Below, in pieces: positions 9,297-15,977 of a stretch of DNA of 48,126 nt. Source of the DNA: Clostridia bacterium (GTDB lineage Bacteria > Bacillota > Clostridia > Christensenellales > Borkfalkiaceae); assembly GCA_017463325.1 (NCBI GenBank), contig JAFTPK010000013.1, forward strand, positions 1 through 48,126, written 5' to 3'. The number at the start of each line of letters is the position of its first letter. The stretch's first letter is position 1. The notes beneath the pieces were generated by a model. That model ran no database searches. It was given only the letters and a program-made list of their open reading frames with translations, and was not told where the DNA came from. A program made the translations under genes and the position numbers.

Positions 9297-9914
9297 ATGA
9301 CGGAATATATTGTTTCTATGGGGCAGGGATGCGTTGAACATTGTTTTTTGGTGGCGCTCGCGGCGGTTTTAACGGGGGTGGCGATCGGCTTTTTTGCGCG
9401 CTCGACGTCCGTGTACTCGGGTTGGGTCGCCGCGCTTTTGGGAGGCTTTTTTCTTTTTGCTTTTTTAAGCGGCGAGCTTTTGGAAGAGGGGTTGTTTTTG
9501 TGTCTTTTCCTCGCGTTGAGCCTTTGGGGTGGGGGTGTGTTGCTCCTGACGGGGGCGCTTGCCGTTCGGCGGCGTGCGCGGTTTTTGAAAAAGAGGAGAG
9601 AGGAGAAAAAAAGACGGGTGGAATTTATGCTGCCTGACGATAAAAACGGGTATTTACGCTTACGCCTCGATACCGCTTTAAAGCCGCGGGAGGAGGAGAA
9701 AAGCGAAACGGGGGTGCGTCTTGAATACGTGCAAGGGCTGCTTGCAAAATTAAAAGCGGCGCCTTTGGCCGCTTTGGAGCGATTGCAAACGGAGGAATTG
9801 TCCAAACAAATCGCCTTATATTGTGCCCGAGAGAGGCTGACTGCCGAGGAACAGCGCGCGCTCGGAGACTGTTTTTCACAGCTTTTAAAAACTGCCGCGA
9901 AATACGGCGTTTAA
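9297..9914 (+). CDS. Small membrane protein of unknown function
   Basis: A 205-residue protein with three likely membrane helices at about residues 16-33, 39-57 and 64-90. A strongly basic segment RRRARFLKKRREEKKRR follows, then a charged helical C-terminal half probably in the cytoplasm. I do not recognise a family. ATG 9297 is supported by the AAAGGGAG site 6 bases upstream, although that site lies in the addA terminator stem. It runs convergent with the AraC-type regulator, with only 9 bases between stops and no clear terminator there. Confidence 0.65.
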   Translation: MTEYIVSMGQGCVEHCFLVALAAVLTGVAIGFFARSTSVYSGWVAALLGGFFLFAFLSGELLEEGLFLCLFLALSLWGGGVLLLTGALAVRRRARFLKKRREEKKRRVEFMLPDDKNGYLRLRLDTALKPREEEKSETGVRLEYVQGLLAKLKAAPLAALERLQTEELSKQIALYCARERLTAEEQRALGDCFSQLLKTAAKYGV

Positions 9915-9923
9915 AAAAGTCCG

Positions 9924-10664
9924 TTAAAAAATGGATTTTTTGACGTATTCGGTGGGAGTGTAGCCCGTTTTCTTTTTGAAGGCGCGCGCAAAATAGTTAT
10001 AGTCGTTGAAGCCGACGACTTCGGCGATTTTGGGCAGGGTGTAACCGCTCTCCCAAAGCAGGGTCTTCGCCAAAGCAATCCGCTCGTCAAGGACGTAGTC
10101 GATAATGCTTTTCCCCGTTTCCTTTTTGAAAACGGATTCGCAGTAGGAGGGGGAAAAGAAAGTAATTCGACTGATCTCTTCGAGAGTGAGCTTTTCGTTG
10201 AGCCGCTCTTTAACGTGGCGTTTGATGCGTAAAACGAGCGGGTGTTCCGTCTTTTTCTCCATTTGGTGACGGAGCTGTTTTACAATACATTCAAAAATCA
10301 GGTTCAGCCGTTCGTCCGAAAGGCTGGGCGTTTCGTTGTAGATATTGTCGAAGCTATGCAAAAGCAGCTTGACGACGTCCGTCATGGCCGTAGAAAGGAG
10401 GGTGGGAAAGTTACATTCCCCCTCGTCTGCCAAAAAATTAAAGGAGATGTAGTCCGCGTTTTGGATTGCTTTTCTCGCCCGTACCGTTTTCGGCTGGATA
10501 AAAACCGTGTCCCCCGTTTTGAGGCGGAGGGTGGCGTCGTTGAGGAGGTATTCGATTTCTCCCTCTATGACGAACGTTAGCTCGTAGTAATTAAGCCGTT
10601 GGGGCATACGGGAAATGGTGGGAAGATGTTTGTTGTGTCGATAATAAAAAAGCTGTAACGACAT
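9924..10664 (-). CDS. AraC-family transcriptional regulator with cupin sensor domain
   Basis: A 246-residue regulator. The N-terminal half (YYELTFVIEGEIEYLL, then LRLKTGDTVFIQPKT) is a cupin-like ligand domain. Residues about 150-246 form the double helix-turn-helix of AraC proteins: TLEEISRITFFSPSYCESVF, then IAEVVGFNDYNYFARAFKK and GYTPTEYV. Such proteins usually activate sugar-use genes on binding a sugar. It reads away from the glycan genes that begin near 11 kb and is the only evident regulator beside them, so control of that cluster is a fair inference. AAGGAG precedes the start. Confidence 0.9.
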   Translation of the reverse strand: MSLQLFYYRHNKHLPTISRMPQRLNYYELTFVIEGEIEYLLNDATLRLKTGDTVFIQPKTVRARKAIQNADYISFNFLADEGECNFPTLLSTAMTDVVKLLLHSFDNIYNETPSLSDERLNLIFECIVKQLRHQMEKKTEHPLVLRIKRHVKERLNEKLTLEEISRITFFSPSYCESVFKKETGKSIIDYVLDERIALAKTLLWESGYTLPKIAEVVGFNDYNYFARAFKKKTGYTPTEYVKKSIF

Positions 10665-10710
10665 ACTGCGCGCTCCTTGACGCCTTTTTCGGCGTCCCTT
10701 ATACCCTTAT

Positions 10711-10739
10711 AGTATAGCAAATATTTTTTCGCTTGTCCA
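10711..10739 (-). promoter_or_regulatory. Promoter of the araC-type regulator gene
   Basis: Reading leftward, TGGACA (10734-10739), a 17-nt spacer and TATACT (10711-10716). The short leader contains a small hairpin (10679-10684 with 10691-10696) immediately before the ribosome site. Confidence 0.7.
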
Positions 10740-10790
10740 CGGTTTAAAAGCTTTTATTTATCGAAAATTTTATTGTGTAAAGTTTTATAA

Positions 10791-10832
10791 TTGTATCGAA
10801 CAGTAAAACAAGGCTGTTCGGTACAATTTTTT
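10791..10832 (+). terminator. Strong hairpin with T6 tail upstream of the truncated SprT-like gene
   Basis: A 13-bp stem with one G-U pair (10791-10803 with 10814-10826), a 10-nt loop and six T have terminator form. No plus-strand gene ends here. TATAAT at 10786-10791 abuts the 5' arm, so the hairpin would lie at the very start of a transcript from that site. An attenuator or a relic of a mobile element are both possible. Confidence 0.5.
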
Positions 10833-10853
10833 ATTTAAAGCGAGGTAAAACAA

Positions 10854-11168
10854 ATGACAAATGGAACGCAACGGTATCTCGAAACAATTTCTTGGCTCGG
10901 TAGGCTTTATGAGTATTTTAATTCAAAGCTTTTCAAAAACGAGCTTGAACGCCCCGTAATCACGGTACAAACGGACGAACGCAACCGCGCTTACGGTTGG
11001 TTTACCTGCAACAAGGTATGGAAAGAGAACGAAAAAGACGACGGGCAATATGAAATCAATATGTCTGCGCAATTCCTCAACCGTCCTATAAATGACATTG
11101 CAAGTACGCTTACCAAAGATATTTCTCCGCACTTTCATTATACACAATGTTTTTTTTCTTTGGATTAA
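10854..11168 (+). pseudogene. Truncated SprT-like zinc protease gene (catalytic part lost)
   Basis: The first ~86 residues match the SprT-like family found in clostridial phages and conjugative elements: LYEYFNSKLFKNELERPVIT, RAYGWFTCNKVW and RPINDIASTL. In relatives IASTL runs straight into the HExxH zinc motif (LHEMVH). Here it is replaced by TKDISPHFHYTQ and a stop. The catalytic helix and everything after it are missing, so it cannot be an active protease. The break lies near 11112, and about 55 bases later the 250-bp repeat begins. A ribosome site (GCGAGGT) and ATG remain, so a short product could still be made. Confidence 0.65.
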
Positions 11169-11211
11169 ATAAGATTATGCTAAAATAGCCCCATAAAAAT
11201 AAGATTTTCTC

Positions 11212-11240
11212 TTGAAATCAAGACAGGAATGTGCTATATT
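11212..11240 (+). promoter_or_regulatory. Promoter in repeat copy 1
   Basis: TTGAAA (11212-11217), a 17-nt spacer and TATATT (11235-11240), with TG two bases before the -10. The start would be near 11247, just where the near-identical part of the repeat begins. It could drive the downstream glycan genes from 12073. Confidence 0.7.
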
Positions 11241-11287
11241 CATAATAAATTGTTGTGAAATGATACGTTAAAATTACAAATAAAAGG

Positions 11288-11357
11288 AGAAAGGTACCTT
11301 TCTGTTTTGTTATACAAAACAGAGATATCTTATCAGATAAAAAAGACGGGAGCCGTC
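11288..11357 (+). promoter_or_regulatory. Multi-hairpin leader in repeat copy 1
   Basis: Three consecutive self-complementary elements: a 16-nt perfect palindrome at 11288-11303, a 9-bp stem with a 3-nt loop at 11302-11322, and a 5-bp stem with a 3-nt loop at 11345-11357. A weaker ATCT/AGAT pair lies between them. The first two share two bases, so they may be alternative folds. A GGAAGG ribosome site follows. No T run follows any stem, so this is not a plain terminator. I do not recognise a known riboswitch. Confidence 0.55.
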
Positions 11358-11417
11358 CGAGGAAGGAAGGGTAATGAAAAACGGAAAAAGACGGAAACGT
11401 TTTACGGAGGCGTTGTA

Positions 11418-12062
11418 AGACAGGCATCAAACGCAAAGGACGTGAAGCATTATACGACGGAACGGTTGCGCGAGGAATTTCATATTGCCAACCTTTTCAC
11501 GAAAGACAACGTAAGAATGGTATATAGCCATATCGACCGTATCCTCACGGCAGGTCTTATGCCCGTTCGGCAGACCCTCAAATTAGAGGCGGGAAAAGAG
11601 CTTGCGGCTGAATATTTCTTGCAGCGTAGAGAAATGGGCTGTATCAATATCGGCGGCAAGGGGATTATCACGGTAGACGGCGTGGAATATGAAATGAACC
11701 CCCGCGACGGCATTTATATCGGTATGGGGAATAAGGAAATCACCTTTAAGAGCTGCGACGAAACCGAGCCTGCGAAATTCTATGTAAGCTCCTGCCCTGC
11801 ACATACCGCTTATCCCACGGTGAAGATTGATATTATCGCAACGCCTCAAACAGCACCGCTTAGAGAAAGACAGGCGGACGGTTCAAGACACCCTTTCGAC
11901 AGCTTTATTATCGCAAAGACTCCTGCGGCACGTTGGGGCGAAGCGGAAGACTTAGCAGGACCTGCGGTATTCCTTGCAAGCGAGGCGTCCAACTTCGTGA
12001 ACGGACATATTCTCTACGTAGACGGCGGTATTTTGGCGTATATCGGAAAACAACCTAAATAA
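11418..12062 (+). pseudogene. Chimeric remnant: KduI N-terminal half fused in frame to KduD C-terminal part
   Basis: From 11418 to about 11834 the frame encodes the first half of KduI, the 5-keto-4-deoxyuronate isomerase: YTTERLREEFHIANLF, MVYSHIDRI, YFLQRREMGCINIGG, then PAHTAYPTVKID. From about 11835 it continues without a stop as the end of KduD, the 2-deoxy-gluconate 3-dehydrogenase: IATPQTAPLR, ARWGEAEDLAGPAVFLAS and NFVNGHILYVDGGILAYIG. KduI thus loses its metal-binding cupin half, and KduD loses its nucleotide-binding fold and catalytic Tyr-Lys. An internal deletion across neighbouring kduI and kduD genes explains this. The kduI start is also gone: repeat copy 1 ends at the second or third codon, and no ATG with a ribosome site lies in frame before 11518. 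Confidence 0.75.
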
Positions 12063-12072
12063 GAGGTGTGCT

Positions 12073-13203
12073 ATGAGTTTTACGGATCTGATCGAAAAAC
12101 ACAAAAGCTGGATCGAGCGGACTTTTGAAAAGCTTGACGAAAAGCTTTCGCATTGTGCAGTAAGAAGCAGGGAGAAAATTCCGTACACGGTCAAAGATGG
12201 CGTTCACGACGACAGGAAGAATAACATCACTTGGTGGACGAACGGATTTTGGGGCGGCTTGATGTGGCTAATGTACGAGGCGACGCGAAATCCCGAATAT
12301 GAGGTGACGGCAAGAGTGAGCGAGGGGCTTTTGGAAAAGGCTTTTGAGGAGATAGACGGGCTTCATCACGACGTGGGGTTTATGTTCCATTTGACGAGTG
12401 GCGCCTCCTATCGGCTTACGGGCGATAAACGTTCTAGAAGAAATAATTTGCTTGCGGCAATGCTGCTGGCGAGCAGGTACAATAGTAAGGGCGAGTTTAT
12501 CCGCGCTTGGAATATCGAGAACAGCGAGGGCTGGACGATTATCGACAGTATGATGAATATTCCGCTTTTGTACTGGGCAAGCAGAGAAGTTGGCGATGAC
12601 AGGTTCAAGTATATTGCAGTCGCGCAAGCGGATATGTGCGCTCGTGATCACGTGCGCGAGGACGGCACGATTCACCATATCGTTATGCACGATACGACAA
12701 AGCCGAAGGTGTTGGGTACGCGCGGGGGACAGGGCTATAAAGAAGGCTCGTGTTGGTCGCGCGGGCAAAGCTGGGCGGTGTACGGATTTATTCTTTCCTA
12801 TATTCATACGCAGGATAAGAAATATCTGGAAGTGGCGCGGCGCGTTGCCGATTTGTTTATAGAAGAAACGAAAAAAACGGAGTGGTTGCCCCGTATTGAT
12901 TTTAAACAGCCTGAAACGCCGCTTAAATACGATTCGACGGCGGGAGCGATCGCGGCGTGCGGAATGATAGAAATTGCAAAGTGTCTTGAAGGCGCGGAAG
13001 CGGAAAAATATCTTGCGGCGGCGATCTGTATTTTGCAGGCAATGGAAAAGAACTGGTGTGATTTTTCCGACGAGAACGACAGCATTTTGCAAATGGGGAG
13101 CGAGCAATATAAGGGTGGGGTGCATATCCCTATCATCTATGGCGATTTCTTCTTTACGGAAGCTATTTTGAAATTGAAAGGCTCTAACTTTTTGATTTGG
13201 TAA
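12073..13203 (+). CDS. GH88-family unsaturated glucuronyl hydrolase
   Basis: A 376-residue (alpha/alpha)6-barrel enzyme. Family members remove the 4,5-unsaturated uronic acid that polysaccharide lyases leave at the non-reducing end, giving a keto-deoxy uronate. The two conserved acids appear in HHDVGFMFHL (near residue 99) and DSMMNIPLLYWAS (near residue 158). GSCWSRGQSWAVYG is another family hallmark. There is no signal peptide, so it acts on imported oligosaccharides. AGAGGTG precedes ATG 12073, 10 bases after the KduI/KduD remnant. The heparinase-like lyase follows by 15 bases, which fits a lyase-hydrolase pair. Confidence 0.9.
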   Translation: MSFTDLIEKHKSWIERTFEKLDEKLSHCAVRSREKIPYTVKDGVHDDRKNNITWWTNGFWGGLMWLMYEATRNPEYEVTARVSEGLLEKAFEEIDGLHHDVGFMFHLTSGASYRLTGDKRSRRNNLLAAMLLASRYNSKGEFIRAWNIENSEGWTIIDSMMNIPLLYWASREVGDDRFKYIAVAQADMCARDHVREDGTIHHIVMHDTTKPKVLGTRGGQGYKEGSCWSRGQSWAVYGFILSYIHTQDKKYLEVARRVADLFIEETKKTEWLPRIDFKQPETPLKYDSTAGAIAACGMIEIAKCLEGAEAEKYLAAAICILQAMEKNWCDFSDENDSILQMGSEQYKGGVHIPIIYGDFFFTEAILKLKGSNFLIW

Positions 13204-13218
13204 ATAAGGAGAGGATAT

Positions 13219-14937
13219 ATGTTTGAATATTCGTACGAAAATTTACGCCGCGCGTCGCAGACGGAGAACGGGAAAAAGCTCCTTGAAGAGGTGAAGAGGG
13301 CTTACGAATCGCTTTATTCCGCCTCGCCTATTCCCGTTAGTCGGTATGCCCATTTCAAATTGATCTATCAAACGGGGGATCGCGACTCCTATCAAGCAAC
13401 CTATTACGATAAGCGGAAACGGTTTTGTTATTTACAGCTGCTCGCGCTTGCCGACGAGAGATATTTGGAGGCGTTGGAGGACGTCTTGAATGCAATCTTG
13501 GAGGAATATACTTGGGTTTTGCCCGCCCATTGCTTGCAAAAGGACAATTCCTTTGATTATAGCGTGATCGACCTGTTTTCAGCGGAAACGGGCTACTATC
13601 TTGCAGAAACGCTCTACGTCTTTGGCGAAAGGCTTTCGGCGGATATTCGGTTGAGGATCGCGTCGGAGTTAAAACGGAAAATTATCGACAATTACGAAAA
13701 CAGGACGCAGCTTTGGGAGGAGTTGAAGAACAACTGGGCTGCCGTTTGCGCGGGCAGCGTCGGGATCGTATACCTGTACGCCTTTCCCGAACGCTTTGCG
13801 GCGGTAAAGGATCGGTTGTTTCGCTCCTTGGAAAATTATCTCGACGGCCTTACCGACGAGGGTGTTTCGTTGGAGGGCGTCGGGTACTGGGTGTACGGCT
13901 TTGGTTTTTTTACGCAATTTTTCGACATATACGAGCAGCTCCTCGGCGAGCGTCCCGAATTGCTTGCCTGTGAAAAGGTGGAGAAGAGCTTACGCTATAT
14001 CGAAAATGCGTGCTTGGGGGGAAAATGCTATTTGCCGTTCGCCGACGGCGGCCACAAGCAGACGTACGTTCACCCGAACGTTTCCTACGCGGCAAAACGG
14101 CTTTTCAAGGACGGCTATTCCCTGCCCGAGTACTACTGCATTGACGAGGAGTTCGTTTTGCAGCTGCCGCAAAAATCAGGCAAAGCGTCAGCTTTTCGGG
14201 CACTATACGGGGTGGCTGAATTTGGGCTGAGCGAAAAAAATCGAACCAAAGAAAATAAAAGTGTCTATTACGCCGAAAGTCAAATTTTCATTTATAAAGG
14301 CGAGAAGTATTCTTTTGCGGCGAAGTGCGGTAATAACAGCGAAACGCACAACCATAACGACGTCGGCTCCTTTCAGATTGTCGTTGACGGCGAAGGGGTG
14401 ATCGTAGACCCAGGACCCGCAAAATACACGTGGCAATATTTTAAAGATGACGAGGTGCGCTATGGCGAGAAGACGTTTGCTGCAGGTTCTATGGGGCACA
14501 GCGTGCCGATCGTGAATGGCGGCTACCAAAAGCTTGGCGTGGAAAACGTGGGCGGCGTTTTGGAGGTCACGGATAGAAATTTTAAATTTGACTTTGCCAA
14601 AGCGTACGACGGCGTTGAAAGTCTTGTCGTTAATTACCGTATGCTTGACGAGGGGGTGCGTGTTGAATACGACTGTAAAGGGATAGAAAAGGGGGTGACT
14701 TTCCGTTTCCTGTCCTTTAATCGGCCCACCTTGAACGCGGACGGCGACGTGTGCGTCGGCGGGGTGACGCTGAAGAGCCTTTCGGGCTTACGGCCAAACG
14801 TACAGGAGATTAAATACAAAGGTCACATAAACATAATAAGCGCGTTTGACGAGGAAACGATTTACGCGATAGATTTTCCTGTGAACGGGAAGAGTACGGT
14901 GCGAGAAGAATTTGACTTTCGCCCGTTACGGAGTTGA
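13219..14937 (+). CDS. Heparinase II/III-like polysaccharide lyase
   Basis: A 572-residue protein with the two-part build of heparinase II/III relatives: a helical toroid (about residues 1-310) and a C-terminal beta-sandwich. Likely functional signatures are NNWAAVCAG near residue 171, GVGYWVYGFGFF near 220 and THNHNDVGSFQIVVDG near 376, the last containing the conserved His pair and Asp. The family cleaves uronate-containing chains by beta-elimination, producing unsaturated ends for GH88. The exact substrate cannot be read from sequence. No signal peptide is seen, so it is probably cytoplasmic. AAGGAG precedes the ATG. The stop lies 6 bases before repeat copy 2. Confidence 0.82.
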   Translation: MFEYSYENLRRASQTENGKKLLEEVKRAYESLYSASPIPVSRYAHFKLIYQTGDRDSYQATYYDKRKRFCYLQLLALADERYLEALEDVLNAILEEYTWVLPAHCLQKDNSFDYSVIDLFSAETGYYLAETLYVFGERLSADIRLRIASELKRKIIDNYENRTQLWEELKNNWAAVCAGSVGIVYLYAFPERFAAVKDRLFRSLENYLDGLTDEGVSLEGVGYWVYGFGFFTQFFDIYEQLLGERPELLACEKVEKSLRYIENACLGGKCYLPFADGGHKQTYVHPNVSYAAKRLFKDGYSLPEYYCIDEEFVLQLPQKSGKASAFRALYGVAEFGLSEKNRTKENKSVYYAESQIFIYKGEKYSFAAKCGNNSETHNHNDVGSFQIVVDGEGVIVDPGPAKYTWQYFKDDEVRYGEKTFAAGSMGHSVPIVNGGYQKLGVENVGGVLEVTDRNFKFDFAKAYDGVESLVVNYRMLDEGVRVEYDCKGIEKGVTFRFLSFNRPTLNADGDVCVGGVTLKSLSGLRPNVQEIKYKGHINIISAFDEETIYAIDFPVNGKSTVREEFDFRPLRS

Positions 14938-14987
14938 TTATAGAATAAGATTGTGCTAAAATAGCCCCCTTACGATAAGATTTTCTC

Positions 14988-15016
14988 TTGAAATTAAGAC
15001 AAGAATGTGCTATATT
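14988..15016 (+). promoter_or_regulatory. Promoter in repeat copy 2
   Basis: TTGAAA (14988-14993), a 17-nt spacer and TATATT (15011-15016), with TG before the -10. It matches copy 1 in the two hexamers and spacer length but differs at spacer bases. It should drive the small gene and may carry on into the GH106-GH4-GH78 genes. Confidence 0.7.
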
Positions 15017-15064
15017 TATGATAGATTGTTGTGAAATGATACGTTAAAATTACAAAATAAAAGG

Positions 15065-15134
15065 AGAAAGGTACCTTTCTGTTTTGTTATACAAAACAGA
15101 GATATCTTATCAGATAAAAAAGACGGGAGCCGTC
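15065..15134 (+). promoter_or_regulatory. Multi-hairpin leader in repeat copy 2
   Basis: The same three elements as in copy 1: a 16-nt palindrome at 15065-15080, a 9-bp stem at 15079-15099 and a 5-bp stem at 15122-15134. They lie between the promoter and ATG 15151. Exact sequence conservation between copies, with a diverged promoter part upstream, suggests recent duplication or selection on the RNA. Confidence 0.55.
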
Positions 15135-15150
15135 CGAGGAAGGAAGGGTA

Positions 15151-15450
15151 ATGAAAAACGGAAAAAGACGGAAACGTTTTACGGAGGCGTTGTATAAAAA
15201 TCTGAAAGAAACGTCAAAAGCCCTTGTTAGGCAGTACGAAGAATTGAAAAGTTTGGGGGAGGACGCGGAAGGCTTGCTGTTTTTGGAGGTCAACGAGAAA
15301 TATCCCGCGCTACTGATTGATGAAACGGAGCTGACGCTACTGTTTGTGGAAGCGGGCGCAAGAATGATTGCAGAGAGATATTTGAGCGAGTTTTCAGAGG
15401 AAGACTTCGACGAGCTTGAAAAAGAGGCTGCCGTTGAAGAAAAAAATTAA
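15151..15450 (+). CDS. Small acidic protein of unknown function
   Basis: A 99-residue protein with a very basic first ten residues (MKNGKRRKRF) and an acidic, helix-prone remainder ending in FSEEDFDELEKEAAVEEK. There are no membrane segments or cysteines. I do not recognise a family. The start has a GGAAGG site in the repeat leader. Its first 14 codons are duplicated in repeat copy 1. A ribosome site for a following gene (GGAGG, 15470-15474) survives 20 bases after the stop, but that gene's start is gone. The basic N-terminus could bind nucleic acid, though this is only a guess. Confidence 0.6.
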   Translation: MKNGKRRKRFTEALYKNLKETSKALVRQYEELKSLGEDAEGLLFLEVNEKYPALLIDETELTLLFVEAGARMIAERYLSEFSEEDFDELEKEAAVEEKN

Positions 15451-15478
15451 AAAAATAAATAAAATATTTGGAGGAAAA

Positions 15479-15967
15479 AACTTATCCAAGCTCCTTTGGA
15501 ACCCCAACCAAGACGCTATGGCCCTTCGTCGCGAGTTTATGGAGCTGTATTACGGGATTGCGGCGGAGGAGATAAACGAATTTACCGTCAACTACGAGGA
15601 GTGGATCGGCAACGTCGTGCAAAACGTGGATAAGCAATATTTCAACGACGCGACCGACCCCAAGGACGTGCCGCTCGCTTTCCTTGACGGGCAGCTTAAA
15701 ATCCTTGACCGCGCTTTAAGCAAGGTGGAGGCGAGCGAAGAGCTTGCCGCAGAGGAAAAGGCGGGGCTTTACGACAGGGTGTTGATGGCCAAGACCTATC
15801 CGTTGTATATGAAGCTTATCAATCGCGGCACCTTCTATTCGGGGGATATTGAAAAGCAAAATGCGGCGACGAGGGAATTCTTCGATCTTTGCGATTATTT
15901 TGGCGTTTTGTATTATGCTGAGCATCACCCCATTTCGGAGCTGAAAGCGCAGTACCCGTATTTATAA
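15479..15967 (+). pseudogene. 5'-truncated DUF4838 gene (C-terminal ~160 residues)
   Basis: From about 15482 the frame reads NLSKLLWNPNQDAMALRREF, then ELYYGIAAEEI and PLAFLDGQLKILDRAL, and ends with EFFDLCDYFGVLYYAEHHPI. These align with the last part of the two fuller DUF4838 proteins here, for example SKLLWDPTEDIEGLKEEY and YYGVAAEQ in the 24.3-26.2 kb protein. The N-terminal two-thirds is absent. A GGAGG site stands 7 bases before the break but the next codon is TTA, not a start. The open frame can be read back to a TTG at 15416 inside the small gene, which is probably not used. Confidence 0.7.
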
Positions 15968-15977
15968 CAGGTGAGAG

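Larger units (their letters stand above)
11168..11417 (+). repeat. Promoter/leader repeat, copy 1 (250 bp)
   Basis: This stretch is nearly identical to 14944-15194. Differences cluster in the first ~85 bases. From about 11247 to the end the copies are identical except for one A in an A run. The module holds a promoter, a leader with several hairpins, a ribosome site and the first 14 codons of a small gene (ATG 11374). In this copy the frame stops at once (TAA 11416-11418), because the homology ends there and kduI sequence begins. No inverted ends or transposase were seen. Confidence 0.9.
14944..15194 (+). repeat. Promoter/leader repeat, copy 2 (251 bp, followed by the intact small gene)
   Basis: Aligned with 11168-11417, this copy differs at about a dozen positions in its first ~85 bases. 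After that it differs only by one extra A at about 15054-15060. Here the 14-codon start runs on into a complete 99-residue gene, so this copy looks like the parent and copy 1 the derivative. A possible second promoter overlaps the left edge: TTGATT (14934-14939), 17 nt, TAAAAT (14957-14962). Confidence 0.9.

Noticed and set aside
11168..15194. Insertion sequence or composite transposon bounded by the 250-bp repeats
   Set aside because: No transposase or integrase, no terminal inverted repeats and no target duplication could be seen. The intervening genes look like an ordinary glycan operon.
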